From positions 1 through 64,000 of the forward strand of contig JAJRQY010000133.1 of NCBI GenBank assembly GCA_024280015.1: a stretch of DNA of 64,000 bases. Direction: 5' to 3'. Origin of the DNA: Actinomycetes bacterium. GTDB taxonomy: Bacteria > Actinomycetota > Acidimicrobiia > Acidimicrobiales > SZUA-35. Position numbers and translations under genes: made by a program. Positions within the stretch are counted from its first letter, which is position 1. Each line of letters starts with the position of its first letter. Shown here piece by piece: positions 8,616 to 16,699 of the stretch. The notes under the pieces are model-generated. The model was not told the origin of the DNA. It worked only from the letters and a program-made list of their open reading frames with translations, and made no database searches.

Positions 8616-9842
8616 CTAAACCGGTTCCGAAGAACGCTCGGCGGCAGCGACGCTATTGTTCTTCAGAACAACAATGAGGGCGAGACAGAACAGCAGGGCC
8701 GAGCCGGTGAAGGCGAGAGGCAGGTCGAAGCGATGGGCCACTGCCCCGAGCACAATCCCGCCCGTTGCTTCACCCAACGAGCCAGCCTGGCCAAGGAAAG
8801 ACTGCAGGGTGGCTCGAATCTGTTTTGTTGCTCGACGGTTAACCCAGACGGCACCCACCACAGGGAAGACCGACCAAGAAACACTGCGGTAGAGCAGGGC
8901 ACCGGCCGCTCCAAAAGCTAGGGATGGGGCCGAGATGAGAAGCACGATCCCAACGATGGCGATGAGGATTCCCGAAGCGTAAAGTTTTCGGGGTGCCCCG
9001 TCGCCGCCAATTCGTAAGGCAACTCCCTTGAGGAAGACCGCCGCTAACGCGTAGGCGCAAATATTGATGATCATCAGCCAGACAATGGGATCGGCCGACT
9101 CGGGGAACCCCAAGGTGTCCAATCGTTTGATGGTGAGTCGGTCGATGGCTTCTGATCCCATGTCAATCAGGATCGTGGTTAAGAACACCCCAAGGATGAT
9201 GCGTTCGCTCCGCACCAGGGCGACCCCCTGCTTGAGGATCCGGAGGGCTTGGCTCCAGGTTTCACCTTCGGCTCTGGTGAATTCGTGTTCGGTGAACAGG
9301 AGGGCGACCCCGACACCGAGAAGGACTTGGAGCACACCGAAGACAACGATGGTTGTGGTGTAGCTGGTGAGCGCACCAAGCAGTCCGGCCAGGATGATGC
9401 CGGCGATGGATCCAATCTGGGACCACTGGGCAGCCCGAGCGATGCACTGATCCGATTCGACCTGATTGTCCAGTTCGTCGGTGATCCAAGCAACATCGGC
9501 ACCACTCTTGAAGGTCCAGCCGACACCCCAGAGAACTTGGGCAACGATGAGAATCCAATAGGTGGAAGTGAGGCCGGTGGCCATCATTCCGGCGCCAACG
9601 ACAATGTGGGCGATGACGATGGAGAGCTTTCGGCTGCGGGTGTCGGCCACCACACCGGTTGGGATCTCGGCCAGGAGAACTCCGGCTTCAAGGGCCGTTC
9701 CCAGAATGACGAGCTGGAATGGTCCAAGGTCGAGGGTGTCAACCCAATAGATCATGGCGGCGAGGCCGAAGCCTCGCATGATGGCCGCCCACAACGAGGA
9801 CCACCAGATGTAGAGTTTGGCTGGGCCGAGGGATGTGAGCAC
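8616..9842 (-). CDS. MFS transporter
   Basis: 408 residues with about 12 hydrophobic helices and the MFS loop 2-3 pattern around GVVADTRSRKLSI (residues about 62-75), where Asp and Arg flank a cytoplasmic loop. The substrate is unknown; this class of small actinobacterial MFS proteins is usually annotated as drug or metabolite exporter. Start is GTG 9842 with a weak AGGAT upstream. It follows the DUF3048 lipoprotein gene by 40 bases, so the two probably share a transcript. Confidence 0.85.
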   Translation of the reverse strand: MLTSLGPAKLYIWWSSLWAAIMRGFGLAAMIYWVDTLDLGPFQLVILGTALEAGVLLAEIPTGVVADTRSRKLSIVIAHIVVGAGMMATGLTSTYWILIVAQVLWGVGWTFKSGADVAWITDELDNQVESDQCIARAAQWSQIGSIAGIILAGLLGALTSYTTTIVVFGVLQVLLGVGVALLFTEHEFTRAEGETWSQALRILKQGVALVRSERIILGVFLTTILIDMGSEAIDRLTIKRLDTLGFPESADPIVWLMIINICAYALAAVFLKGVALRIGGDGAPRKLYASGILIAIVGIVLLISAPSLAFGAAGALLYRSVSWSVFPVVGAVWVNRRATKQIRATLQSFLGQAGSLGEATGGIVLGAVAHRFDLPLAFTGSALLFCLALIVVLKNNSVAAAERSSEPV

Positions 9843-9882
9843 CCGGGGATCCTACGGGGGACCCAGAAGGAGGGCGACCCGA

Positions 9883-11181
9883 TTAGCTGGAGGAAACACC
9901 ACCGGTGACCAGTTCGACCCAGGTTCGACCGGGGGTGAGCTCAATGACATTGCCATTGGTGTCGGTGAGGATGGCGACGTCGGCCAGGGTGGGCCGTGTC
10001 CAGGTTCCGTCGATTCGTTGGCCGTCGGTAAAGACGCTGACTGGCCCGGAGCCGGCCCAGATGAACTCGGGAACGGGGCCACCCGAAGAGTCAACCATTC
10101 CGGTGTGAACTTCCTGCACGGTGGCTACCACGATGTTGGAGGCGGAGACTTGGGCGCCGTCGTCGGTGCGATGGGCCGCACCGCGTTGCTGACGGAACCA
10201 GGCACCGTCGGTCCAGGACCAGCGGACGTTGGTTGAGCCTAGGGTCATGGAGACTTGGGAGACCGGATTTCCACTAGCGGCGACGCCTTGGGCGCGGTAG
10301 GCGAACCAGGGTGCGGGTGAAGAACCGGAGCTGTTGAAGCTGTCGGAGTTGGTGTAGAGATTGGAGGGTGCTCGGCGGGAGGAGTCCCGCCAATAGGCGC
10401 CGTTGCGGGCGGCACTGAAGTTCTGGACGTAGGTCTGGCGCAGCAGCAGGGTGTCGGTGATCTGGTTGGCGCCCGAATAAGCCAGTGCGGGGCTGCCGAG
10501 GGCGCCGAGATAGGAGATGTCGGTGGTGCGTCCGGAGCGGACGGGACCGACCACGCCGTGCTGGCTGTGAAAGATGGCAGCCAGTCGGGTGATACCCCAT
10601 TCGACTTCTTCTTCAATGACAATATCGGCCCGGTTGAGGCCGGACTGGGGAGTGGCTTTTCCGGAGTTGTCGATCTTGACCACGACGGCGGGACCGGAGG
10701 CCGAGCCGGGCCAGCCCGTGAGCGGAGCTGTTCCCGGTATGACGCTGGGCGCAGGTGCTGGAGCGGTGGCTAGGACCTGGTCGAGGGTGTAGTTGCCGAT
10801 GATGCCGGTGTACTGGTCCATCAGATCACCGGGGGCCTGGGTTCCCTTCGTGCCCTTACCGGCGTCACGGATGGTGGTGGCGGGTCCTTGGCCGGATGCG
10901 GTGGTGGTCGACGTGGTTGGCTGGGTTGCCGAAGTTGGGAGCTTCTCGAACTGATCGAGGCCTTCGCGGGCATTAGTGACGAAAGGGGTGTCTGGGCTGC
11001 TGGTCTCAACCAGGGCGAGAGCACCCGGAATGGTGGTCTCGGATGAGGATGCGCCATCACCGGTGACGGTCGAGCAACCGGCTAGTGCCATCGACAGTGC
11101 CAGGGTGATGGCGGGGAGCGGATGGCGGGTGGGTTGGAAAGTGAAGCGGGACACATCTGTACTGTCGGCAGAAACCGCCAA
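9883..11181 (-). CDS. DUF3048-domain lipoprotein (YerB-like)
   Basis: Up to 432 residues. The N terminus is a signal peptide with lipobox LAGC, so the protein is likely an outer-face lipoprotein. A Thr/Ser-rich linker (residues 45-115) precedes the DUF3048 domain, recognised by PLTGWPG, VVKIDNSG, ADIVIEEEVEWGITRLAAIF and VGPVRSGRTTDI. The molecular function of this family is not known. The longest frame starts at TTG 11181; GTG 11154 would give a more usual signal peptide of about 27 residues and may be the true start. A perfect 15-bp hairpin lies about 95 bases upstream, between this gene and tRNA-Gly. Confidence 0.85.
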   Translation of the reverse strand: MAVSADSTDVSRFTFQPTRHPLPAITLALSMALAGCSTVTGDGASSSETTIPGALALVETSSPDTPFVTNAREGLDQFEKLPTSATQPTTSTTTASGQGPATTIRDAGKGTKGTQAPGDLMDQYTGIIGNYTLDQVLATAPAPAPSVIPGTAPLTGWPGSASGPAVVVKIDNSGKATPQSGLNRADIVIEEEVEWGITRLAAIFHSQHGVVGPVRSGRTTDISYLGALGSPALAYSGANQITDTLLLRQTYVQNFSAARNGAYWRDSSRRAPSNLYTNSDSFNSSGSSPAPWFAYRAQGVAASGNPVSQVSMTLGSTNVRWSWTDGAWFRQQRGAAHRTDDGAQVSASNIVVATVQEVHTGMVDSSGGPVPEFIWAGSGPVSVFTDGQRIDGTWTRPTLADVAILTDTNGNVIELTPGRTWVELVTGGVSSS

Positions 11182-11275
11182 AACCCAAGCTCAGGTGCGG
11201 TTGCCGCTCAGATCTGCCCCTGCGCTCAGGCTTGAACACCTTGTGATGGTCCCTTCCCTTCGCGCCGTACATTGT

Positions 11276-11309
11276 GCAGTTCACGACCCACTATTGGGTC
11301 GTGAACTGC
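11276..11309. repeat. Perfect 15-bp inverted repeat with 4-base loop
   Basis: Left arm GCAGTTCACGACCCA (11276-11290), loop CTAT, right arm TGGGTCGTGAACTGC (11295-11309). The stem extends by one more A-T pair. It is not followed by a T run on either strand and lies between divergent transcripts (DUF3048 gene leftward, tRNA-Gly rightward), where a terminator is not expected. It may be an operator or a mobile-element or recombination remnant. Confidence 0.85.
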
Positions 11310-11405
11310 ATTATCTTCCCAACCCACTCGCCACAAGCAGGGTGTTGCACGCAGAAGAATGTGGCCGGGGATGCCACAGGGCGGGCGCTAGAGTGAGCGG
11401 ATCAT

Positions 11406-11479
11406 GCGGGTGTAGTTCAATGGTAGAACATCAGCTTCCCAAGCTGAATACCGGGGTTCGATTCCCCGTACCCGCTCCA
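11406..11479 (+). tRNA. tRNA-Gly (anticodon CCC)
   Basis: A 74-base cloverleaf including encoded CCA. Acceptor GCGGGTG (11406-11412) pairs with the 3' strand TACCCGC, the D arm carries GTTCAATGGTAGAAC, the anticodon stem TCAGC/GCTGA encloses loop TTCCCAA with anticodon CCC, and the T arm has CGGGG-TTCGATT-CCCCG. A tyrosine recombinase gene begins its 3' end 137 bases downstream, the usual arrangement for elements inserted at tRNA 3' ends. Confidence 0.97.
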
Positions 11480-11483
11480 CTTG

Positions 11484-11505
11484 TTTCTAGCGTGTTTTCC
11501 CTGGT
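11484..11505 (+). repeat. Possible att core copy (left), matched at 13251-13270
   Basis: TTTCTAGCGT followed by GTTTTCCCTGGT begins five bases after the tRNA CCA. The same TTTCTAGCGT followed by TTCCCCTGGT recurs at 13251-13270. The match is imperfect (two-base indel and one substitution) and does not include the tRNA itself, so the assignment as attachment site is tentative. Confidence 0.4.
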
Positions 11506-11580
11506 AGAAGCACCTTTTCGCTTCGGACTATCAAGCCCTTAGTCACCCTTTGGATTCTGTTAAAGTCCCCTATTTTCCTT

Positions 11581-11613
11581 TGCTAGTTGCACGCTAGTTG
11601 CACGAAAGCTGCA
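11581..11613 (+). repeat. Three tandem 11-bp repeats, probable integrase arm-type sites (left)
   Basis: TGCTAGTTGCA, CGCTAGTTGCA and CGAAAGCTGCA lie head to tail at 11581, 11592 and 11603, just beyond the integrase stop codon. Two of them share AGTTGCACG, resembling AGTGGTACG repeated with the same 11-base period at 13072-13093 on the other side of the integrase gene. Confidence 0.6.
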
Positions 11614-11615
11614 TG

Positions 11616-12725
11616 CTACGTCTCATCTCGTCTGCCAATGAGCTGGTCTATTCCAGTTGCTAGCTGCCCATCTCTGCCTTCGGCGACATGTTGATAGATC
11701 ATGGCAGCATCAGGAGACGCGTGTCCGAGTCGAGCTTGGATCTCTTTTAGAGTTCCTCCAGCAATCGCTGACAGCGTTCCAGCAAGATGACGCAAGTCAT
11801 GGAACCTCATCGAGGGAAGACCCGATTTACCACGAGCGTGATTCCAAATTCGTGTCCAACTCGATGAGCGCGGTACGTCACCCGTGCTCTTCAAAGTAAA
11901 CAACAACGAGTCAGGATCTTCATCAACGTAGCGATCAAGGTGCAGGACGATCTCGTCAATAATGCTCGCCGGAATGGCGACTGCCCGGCGAGCAGCTTTC
12001 GTCTTGGGTTCGGAGAAGACCAGACCCTTGCCTGCAACCTCAATTCGTTGACGCTCAACGATCAGTCGCGGATATGGATCACCCAGATCAACGTGGCGTC
12101 TTGCCAGGCCTAGGCCCTCGCTCTTGCGGAGTCCGCAAAATGCTGCGATGAGAACCAGCGTTCGAAACCGTGGCTCAATGGCACCAGCCAGGTCATAGAC
12201 CTGTTCCACAGTTGGGATTGTCCGCTCGCTTGAATTCTCTTGAGCAGCACCCCGGACTCGGCAAGGGTTCTCCGAGATGAGCCCGTCATCAACAGCTGTA
12301 CCAAGAATCGTACGCAACTGGCGGTACGCCTTGGGAGCCATGGATGGTTGCTTCTTCAACAGCGACGAGTTCCACTTCCGTACATGCTCAGCTGTTATCC
12401 CGACCAAAGTGAAGCCGCCGAATTCGGGAAGGATGTGGACTTTCAACTGGCTGGCGTAGACCTCGCGGGTGCGATCGCGTAGCACTCTCTGGCCCATCCA
12501 GTCTTCTGCATAGGCAGTGAATCTGATCTTCCCTCGCCTGCTGTCCACCGTCGTACCACCAGAGCGGAGCTTGGTCTCTTCCGATGAGAGCCAAACATTC
12601 GCGTCAGCCTTGGCTTTCCAAGTATTCGGGCCCGGGACGCGCTTTCCCAGATGCGGGTGCAGGTAGCTGGCTTGCCACCGTCCTGACGGGAGACGCCTCA
12701 CCATTCCGAAGGAGCGTCTACTCAC
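11616..12725 (-). CDS. Tyrosine recombinase / phage-type integrase
   Basis: 369 residues with the usual layout: an N-terminal arm-binding beta domain (residues 1-60), a core-binding SAM-like domain (65-160), and the catalytic domain. Catalytic residues are visible as Arg in CGLRKSEGLGL, His-x-x-Arg in FHDLRHLAGTL, His in LGHASPDAAM and the nucleophile Tyr in IYQHV. It integrates or excises DNA by site-specific recombination. Its place 137 bases from tRNA-Gly, with tandem repeats at both flanks, indicates an integrated element. No excisionase, replication or conjugation gene is seen next to it. Confidence 0.92.
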   Translation of the reverse strand: MSRRSFGMVRRLPSGRWQASYLHPHLGKRVPGPNTWKAKADANVWLSSEETKLRSGGTTVDSRRGKIRFTAYAEDWMGQRVLRDRTREVYASQLKVHILPEFGGFTLVGITAEHVRKWNSSLLKKQPSMAPKAYRQLRTILGTAVDDGLISENPCRVRGAAQENSSERTIPTVEQVYDLAGAIEPRFRTLVLIAAFCGLRKSEGLGLARRHVDLGDPYPRLIVERQRIEVAGKGLVFSEPKTKAARRAVAIPASIIDEIVLHLDRYVDEDPDSLLFTLKSTGDVPRSSSWTRIWNHARGKSGLPSMRFHDLRHLAGTLSAIAGGTLKEIQARLGHASPDAAMIYQHVAEGRDGQLATGIDQLIGRRDET

Positions 12726-13071
12726 TGGACGTTCTCAGCTTTGTAATGCATGCAACATCTCTATCAGGCCGGCGACCGCGAATCCAACGCCGCAAACTCC
12801 GGGGAGGGAAATCTCGGCAATTACCGACGCTCAAAGCGTGCATTCACTGGCTGATCCAAGCCGTGAAGACTTAGAGCGCATCCGAGTACCCCATCCTCTC
12901 ATATCAGCCGCCAACTGCGAAGAGCGGAGTGACGTCAAGACGGCTTTCGAGGCCGCCAGCCGTCTGCCCTCACACTTCTGCTTTTGGCCTGTTTATCCAG
13001 GTCACAGCCTTGCCAATGGATCGCACGGCTCGTCCTCTGATATCACGTCTTGGCCCCTAAACACCCCTGCC

Positions 13072-13093
13072 AGTGGTACGTGAGTGGTACGAG
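13072..13093 (+). repeat. Two tandem 11-bp repeats, probable integrase arm-type sites (right)
   Basis: AGTGGTACGTG and AGTGGTACGAG in direct tandem. They share the period and seven of nine bases of the AGTTGCACG unit found on the other side of the integrase, supporting a common binding protein. Confidence 0.5.
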
Positions 13094-13250
13094 ATTCTCT
13101 GAGCTCAGATCCGACAAGCCAGCACCGAAGCGGCGTCAATGACACCGATGGATTGCTCTTCAGAACCCTTGGTCGGCTACCCGTTCTGGACTCCCTGCTG
13201 CAGCCGCAACGGCCTTCAAGAACGAACAAGCGAGACTTCGTCTCACTGCA

Positions 13251-13270
13251 TTTCTAGCGTTTCCCCTGGT
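13251..13270 (+). repeat. Possible att core copy (right)
   Basis: TTTCTAGCGT then TTCCCCTGGT, the partner of 11484-11505. No remnant of the tRNA 3' end precedes it, which weakens the reading as a true attR. Confidence 0.35.
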
Positions 13271-13474
13271 CAACCGACTGAGCTAGTTCAACGGGGACGG
13301 TGCCCGTTTACAGCTGAGCCCGTCTGCAAACAGCTGCCAGTGGCAGCCCAGTGGCATTCCACATCGATGACTTGGCCATGTTGATCCACGGCTCAGGAGG
13401 CGTATCGTCGGGCGTTCTACAAGGCCGCTTGGGTCGCGGACTCCGGAGCATTCCGAGAGTGACGAACCAACGAA

Positions 13475-14050
13475 TCAGTTCCCAAACGACTCGACAACAA
13501 CGTAGTTCTCGTCGGTATTAGGAGACAACTCCTTTATTCTCCCACAATTGTTCGTATTACCTCGCATGGTCGCCTCGCCCTGAAGGAAGTCGATGCTTAT
13601 GAACTCGGTGTCCCGCGCCGCACGGATTCTGTGCACACGCATCGCAGCTGGCAAGACTTCTTCCTCAGCATCAACATGGCTGAGGCGCTTCACCGACCAG
13701 CCCTCAGCCTCCAAATAGACACTCAGCCGTTCAGCCTGAATCGCTAGTTCTTCAAGATCAATCGGGTCTGCAAGCGAATAGTAGGACTGGCGGCTGATAC
13801 CAAGACAGCGTTCGTAATCGTCTCCGATGTCACCCCCCGCCCATATTCCGTGCGACACCGTGACCGGAGCACCGCCCCCGAAATCGTTGAGCACATTCTC
13901 ATACAAGTCATCTTCAAAAGCCTCAACCCGATGCTGATGACGAACCGCTCCAAAATAGTTTTGAATCAATGCAAAGGCCACGACCATCGCAACCAACGCC
14001 ACGACCATTGCAACCAAGACCACGACCACACGCTTGAGAGTCTTCATCAT
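13475..14050 (-). CDS. Hypothetical membrane-anchored protein
   Basis: About 191 residues. The N terminus is a single strongly hydrophobic helix (VVVVLVAMVVALVAMVVAFAL) and the rest is an acidic soluble domain with two cysteines (YERCLG and NNCGR) that could be extracytoplasmic. ATG 14050 or the adjacent ATG 14047 is chosen because GGAGGA lies just upstream; the frame extends 20 codons further to 14110 without a ribosome site. No family recognised. It is the first gene past the integrase element and may be cargo or ordinary accessory DNA. Confidence 0.55.
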   Translation of the reverse strand: MMKTLKRVVVVLVAMVVALVAMVVAFALIQNYFGAVRHQHRVEAFEDDLYENVLNDFGGGAPVTVSHGIWAGGDIGDDYERCLGISRQSYYSLADPIDLEELAIQAERLSVYLEAEGWSVKRLSHVDAEEEVLPAAMRVHRIRAARDTEFISIDFLQGEATMRGNTNNCGRIKELSPNTDENYVVVESFGN

Positions 14051-14222
14051 CCATCCTCCGCAGGCGACCAAAGGCAAGGCTGAGAGGTCATCTTGAGAAT
14101 CGTCATCCAAACCAGTATCGACAACCGCACTGAATCACTTGAGACCCACTTCGACCCGAATCCAGCGACGAGTGTGAACCCATCACTGAATCACCTCACC
14201 CGCCGGAGATCAGTCGAGCCGA

Positions 14223-16634
14223 TCACCGGCCAGCATCCCAACGGGCTTGCCCCTGCGCCGGACCCAGAGCAGTCGGATAGACAGCCACCCCAGCATAGTC
14301 ACCGGGGGAATCACCAAGCACCAAACCCCGATCCAACACCGTGTCAACCACCCGATCCACCTGACCAACAAGCACCGCATCCACATAAACCCGCAACGTC
14401 ACCCCGTCATAAGACAACACCACATGATGCCAAACCCCATCAGTCAACGACATCCCAACCGGCAAACCAAACGCATTCCGATTAGCACTACTCACACCCT
14501 CAACATCAGTAATCAACGTCCCATTCTGGGCATAAACCAACCCGAAATAGTTGCCGTAATTCAACAACCACCGCTCCCCCGAAGCCGGCTCACCCCGGAA
14601 CCACAACTCCAACGTCCGGGCCTCAGCACCCACCGGTAGACCCGTGGAGTCAATCGTGGCAACCGTCCCAGCCGTGGCGATTCTCGCCGCTGGGTTAGTG
14701 GGTTCGGATAACGCGGCGCCAGCTGCACTGAGGTCAACACTCGGGCCGTAGACAGCAGGAGTATCCGGGTTGACGGCGTCGGTTCCATCGACATTATCGA
14801 AACGCTGATACAACAGCGGCGGATCTGATGTCACGGCCTCTGAGTACAGGGTCGGCCGGAACTCAGTCTCAGACACATTGAATGTGTAATCACCCGTCAC
14901 CGCGGTACTGGCGGAAACCGTCAAACTGTAGGAACCCTCAACCAGGTTCAGGTAGGCGTCACGGCACCCAAACAAGCCAGGTAGTGGCTGGCCGTCTGGG
15001 CCATACAACTGGGCTGTCGTACCAGCAAAGCACTCCTGCCAATCCCACTTCACGAACTGGCCACCAGCCGGAACATCAAACACGTGACGGTTCTCACCCC
15101 TCGCAAACCCAATGCTGGCGGTGGCGGTGTCACCCAGGGTGTAGTCCAAGATCTGGGGGACAAGAATGTTGGTTTGGATTGACACGTTGTCAATCCCCCA
15201 GAACTGGCCCCCCGCAGCCGACAGACCAGAACCCGCGAATTGGAGTTCCAAGTCTTGTTGCCAATGCGCGAAGTTCGCGGTGAGTGTGTACACCGACAGA
15301 CTGCTGGTGGCCTCACTGGCCCCGGACTGCGGTACCGAACCTGCTACGGGGTAGGACTGGGTTCCTGTCGTGTTCGACAGAGTGGCGTTAAACACTTGCC
15401 CACTGTTGGTTTCAGTCACCGTGAAGGTGTCACCACCGCTAGTGCCGGTCCACGGGCCCTGAACCAGCAGATCGAAACTCAGGGCTGCTTCACTATGTGG
15501 TGGCAGGTCTTGTAACAACAAGGTGTTCGAAGTTGAGGCTTGGGGACCCAGATAGGTGCGGTCACCAAGAGTGCTGATAATTGTGTTGGTGAATCCTGGG
15601 GCCGTGGCGTCATCAAAGTTCGCTTCATACACTCCGGCAGTAGCAGCGACGGGTTCTCTCACCCCAATAGCGCCTTCAACAAACGATGTGTCTCCAGTCA
15701 GGACCAGGTCCAAGACGCAGGCATCAAGGATTACCGGGTTGATGATTCCGGCTGCTCGACATATTGCTTCGGCGGCTGCCCATTCTTCTGGGTCAAGGCT
15801 CGATACCCGTGGGATTGACGTTGGGAACGACAAGTCTGTGAACGTGTCAGTCGTCTCGCCTGTCGCATAGGTGAACAAGGACTCTTGATTAGTGATTCGC
15901 CACGAGTCGGCGTAGGCCCCGTAAAGCAGTGACAAGGGAACTGGTTGAGGGAGGGCGCCGCCGCCGCGGGCGGCGAAGTCGTTTGCGGGGTCAGTATCGG
16001 CGTTGCCAAGCAATCCGCTGATTTGTCCGGCCATGGATGGTGGCAGGTACGGATATATCCGTAGAGCTGGGAGCTTGTAGGCCACATCCATCCTTGGACG
16101 TAACTCTTCAGTACCGGGCCACGCAATTGAATACGTCGTACCGGAGCGTTCAATGAATGCTCCATTACCGAGGTCATAGACTCCCTCGGTTGGGAAGACC
16201 ACAACTTGGCCATCTACTAGGAGTTCGCCTTCGAGGCGTACTTCTACGGTGTGGTCACCAACTTTGGCGGCCACGGCGTCGCTGATGGAGGCCACGGTGG
16301 AGGATCCCCACGGGGTCATGCGGGCTTGTATTTCCGGATGAGTGGGGGCCATCGAAGTTGGGCGGGAGGAACCGTAGGACTCGCTCAGTCCCAGGCCAGT
16401 GAGTAAGGCTTCGAAGGGGTTGTCGGCACCGGTGGGCGAGATGGCGATCTGGGTGACTTGGTAGGCCGGAACCGTGGCCACGAACTCACTGGCGAGACGC
16501 GACTTTCCCACGCCGGGATCCCCGGCGACAACAAAGACTCTCGACTTGCCCGTCCCTCCCCTCCATGCATGGAGACGGGCAAGTTCCCGAGTTCGACCGA
16601 CGAAGAGGTCTTGGCCGTCTTCACCAGCTCTCAT
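14223..16634 (-). CDS. Chimeric protein: AAA-ATPase N-terminal fragment, VWD domain, lectin-like C terminus
   Basis: 803 residues with an unlikely combination. Residues 10-85 are the start of an AAA_16-type ATPase (FVGRTREL and Walker A GDPGVGKS at 38-45) as found in LuxR-type or adenylate-cyclase regulators, but it stops before Walker B. From about residue 105 the protein becomes an extracellular-type sequence: a von Willebrand type D-like domain (GLLGNADTDPANDF near 215), a central beta-rich region (330-600) and a C-terminal LamG/concanavalin-like domain with WHHVVLSYDG (about 750). There is no signal peptide for the extracellular part. The likely explanation is a fusion created by deletion or recombination near 16350-16390, or an assembly join. 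It follows the acidic-protein gene by 65 bases on the same strand. Confidence 0.6.
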   Translation of the reverse strand: MRAGEDGQDLFVGRTRELARLHAWRGGTGKSRVFVVAGDPGVGKSRLASEFVATVPAYQVTQIAISPTGADNPFEALLTGLGLSESYGSSRPTSMAPTHPEIQARMTPWGSSTVASISDAVAAKVGDHTVEVRLEGELLVDGQVVVFPTEGVYDLGNGAFIERSGTTYSIAWPGTEELRPRMDVAYKLPALRIYPYLPPSMAGQISGLLGNADTDPANDFAARGGGALPQPVPLSLLYGAYADSWRITNQESLFTYATGETTDTFTDLSFPTSIPRVSSLDPEEWAAAEAICRAAGIINPVILDACVLDLVLTGDTSFVEGAIGVREPVAATAGVYEANFDDATAPGFTNTIISTLGDRTYLGPQASTSNTLLLQDLPPHSEAALSFDLLVQGPWTGTSGGDTFTVTETNSGQVFNATLSNTTGTQSYPVAGSVPQSGASEATSSLSVYTLTANFAHWQQDLELQFAGSGLSAAGGQFWGIDNVSIQTNILVPQILDYTLGDTATASIGFARGENRHVFDVPAGGQFVKWDWQECFAGTTAQLYGPDGQPLPGLFGCRDAYLNLVEGSYSLTVSASTAVTGDYTFNVSETEFRPTLYSEAVTSDPPLLYQRFDNVDGTDAVNPDTPAVYGPSVDLSAAGAALSEPTNPAARIATAGTVATIDSTGLPVGAEARTLELWFRGEPASGERWLLNYGNYFGLVYAQNGTLITDVEGVSSANRNAFGLPVGMSLTDGVWHHVVLSYDGVTLRVYVDAVLVGQVDRVVDTVLDRGLVLGDSPGDYAGVAVYPTALGPAQGQARWDAGR

Positions 16635-16699
16635 GTCAACGAGATCCCCCTTCGTTCTGAGCGCCCAGACCGGGTTGCCCAGCCTGACGACTTGTTCGA

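Larger units (their letters stand above)
12726..13474. other. Gene-free stretch beside the integrase
   Basis: No convincing gene in 749 bases: short frames exist on both strands but none has a recognisable domain or a good ribosome site. It contains the right-hand 11-bp tandem repeats (13072-13093) and the second copy of the possible att core (13251-13270). This is probably the non-coding right end of the integrase element plus adjacent intergenic DNA. Confidence 0.6.

Noticed and set aside
11581-11613. Tandem 11-bp units considered as CRISPR
   Set aside because: Too short and without spacers; better explained as integrase arm sites.
12584-13384. Several small frames between the integrase and 13475
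   Set aside because: No ribosome sites or recognisable motifs; overlapping one another.
14093-14485. Proline/His-rich plus-strand frame
   Set aside because: Antisense of the lectin-like C terminus; composition is typical of a GC-rich shadow.
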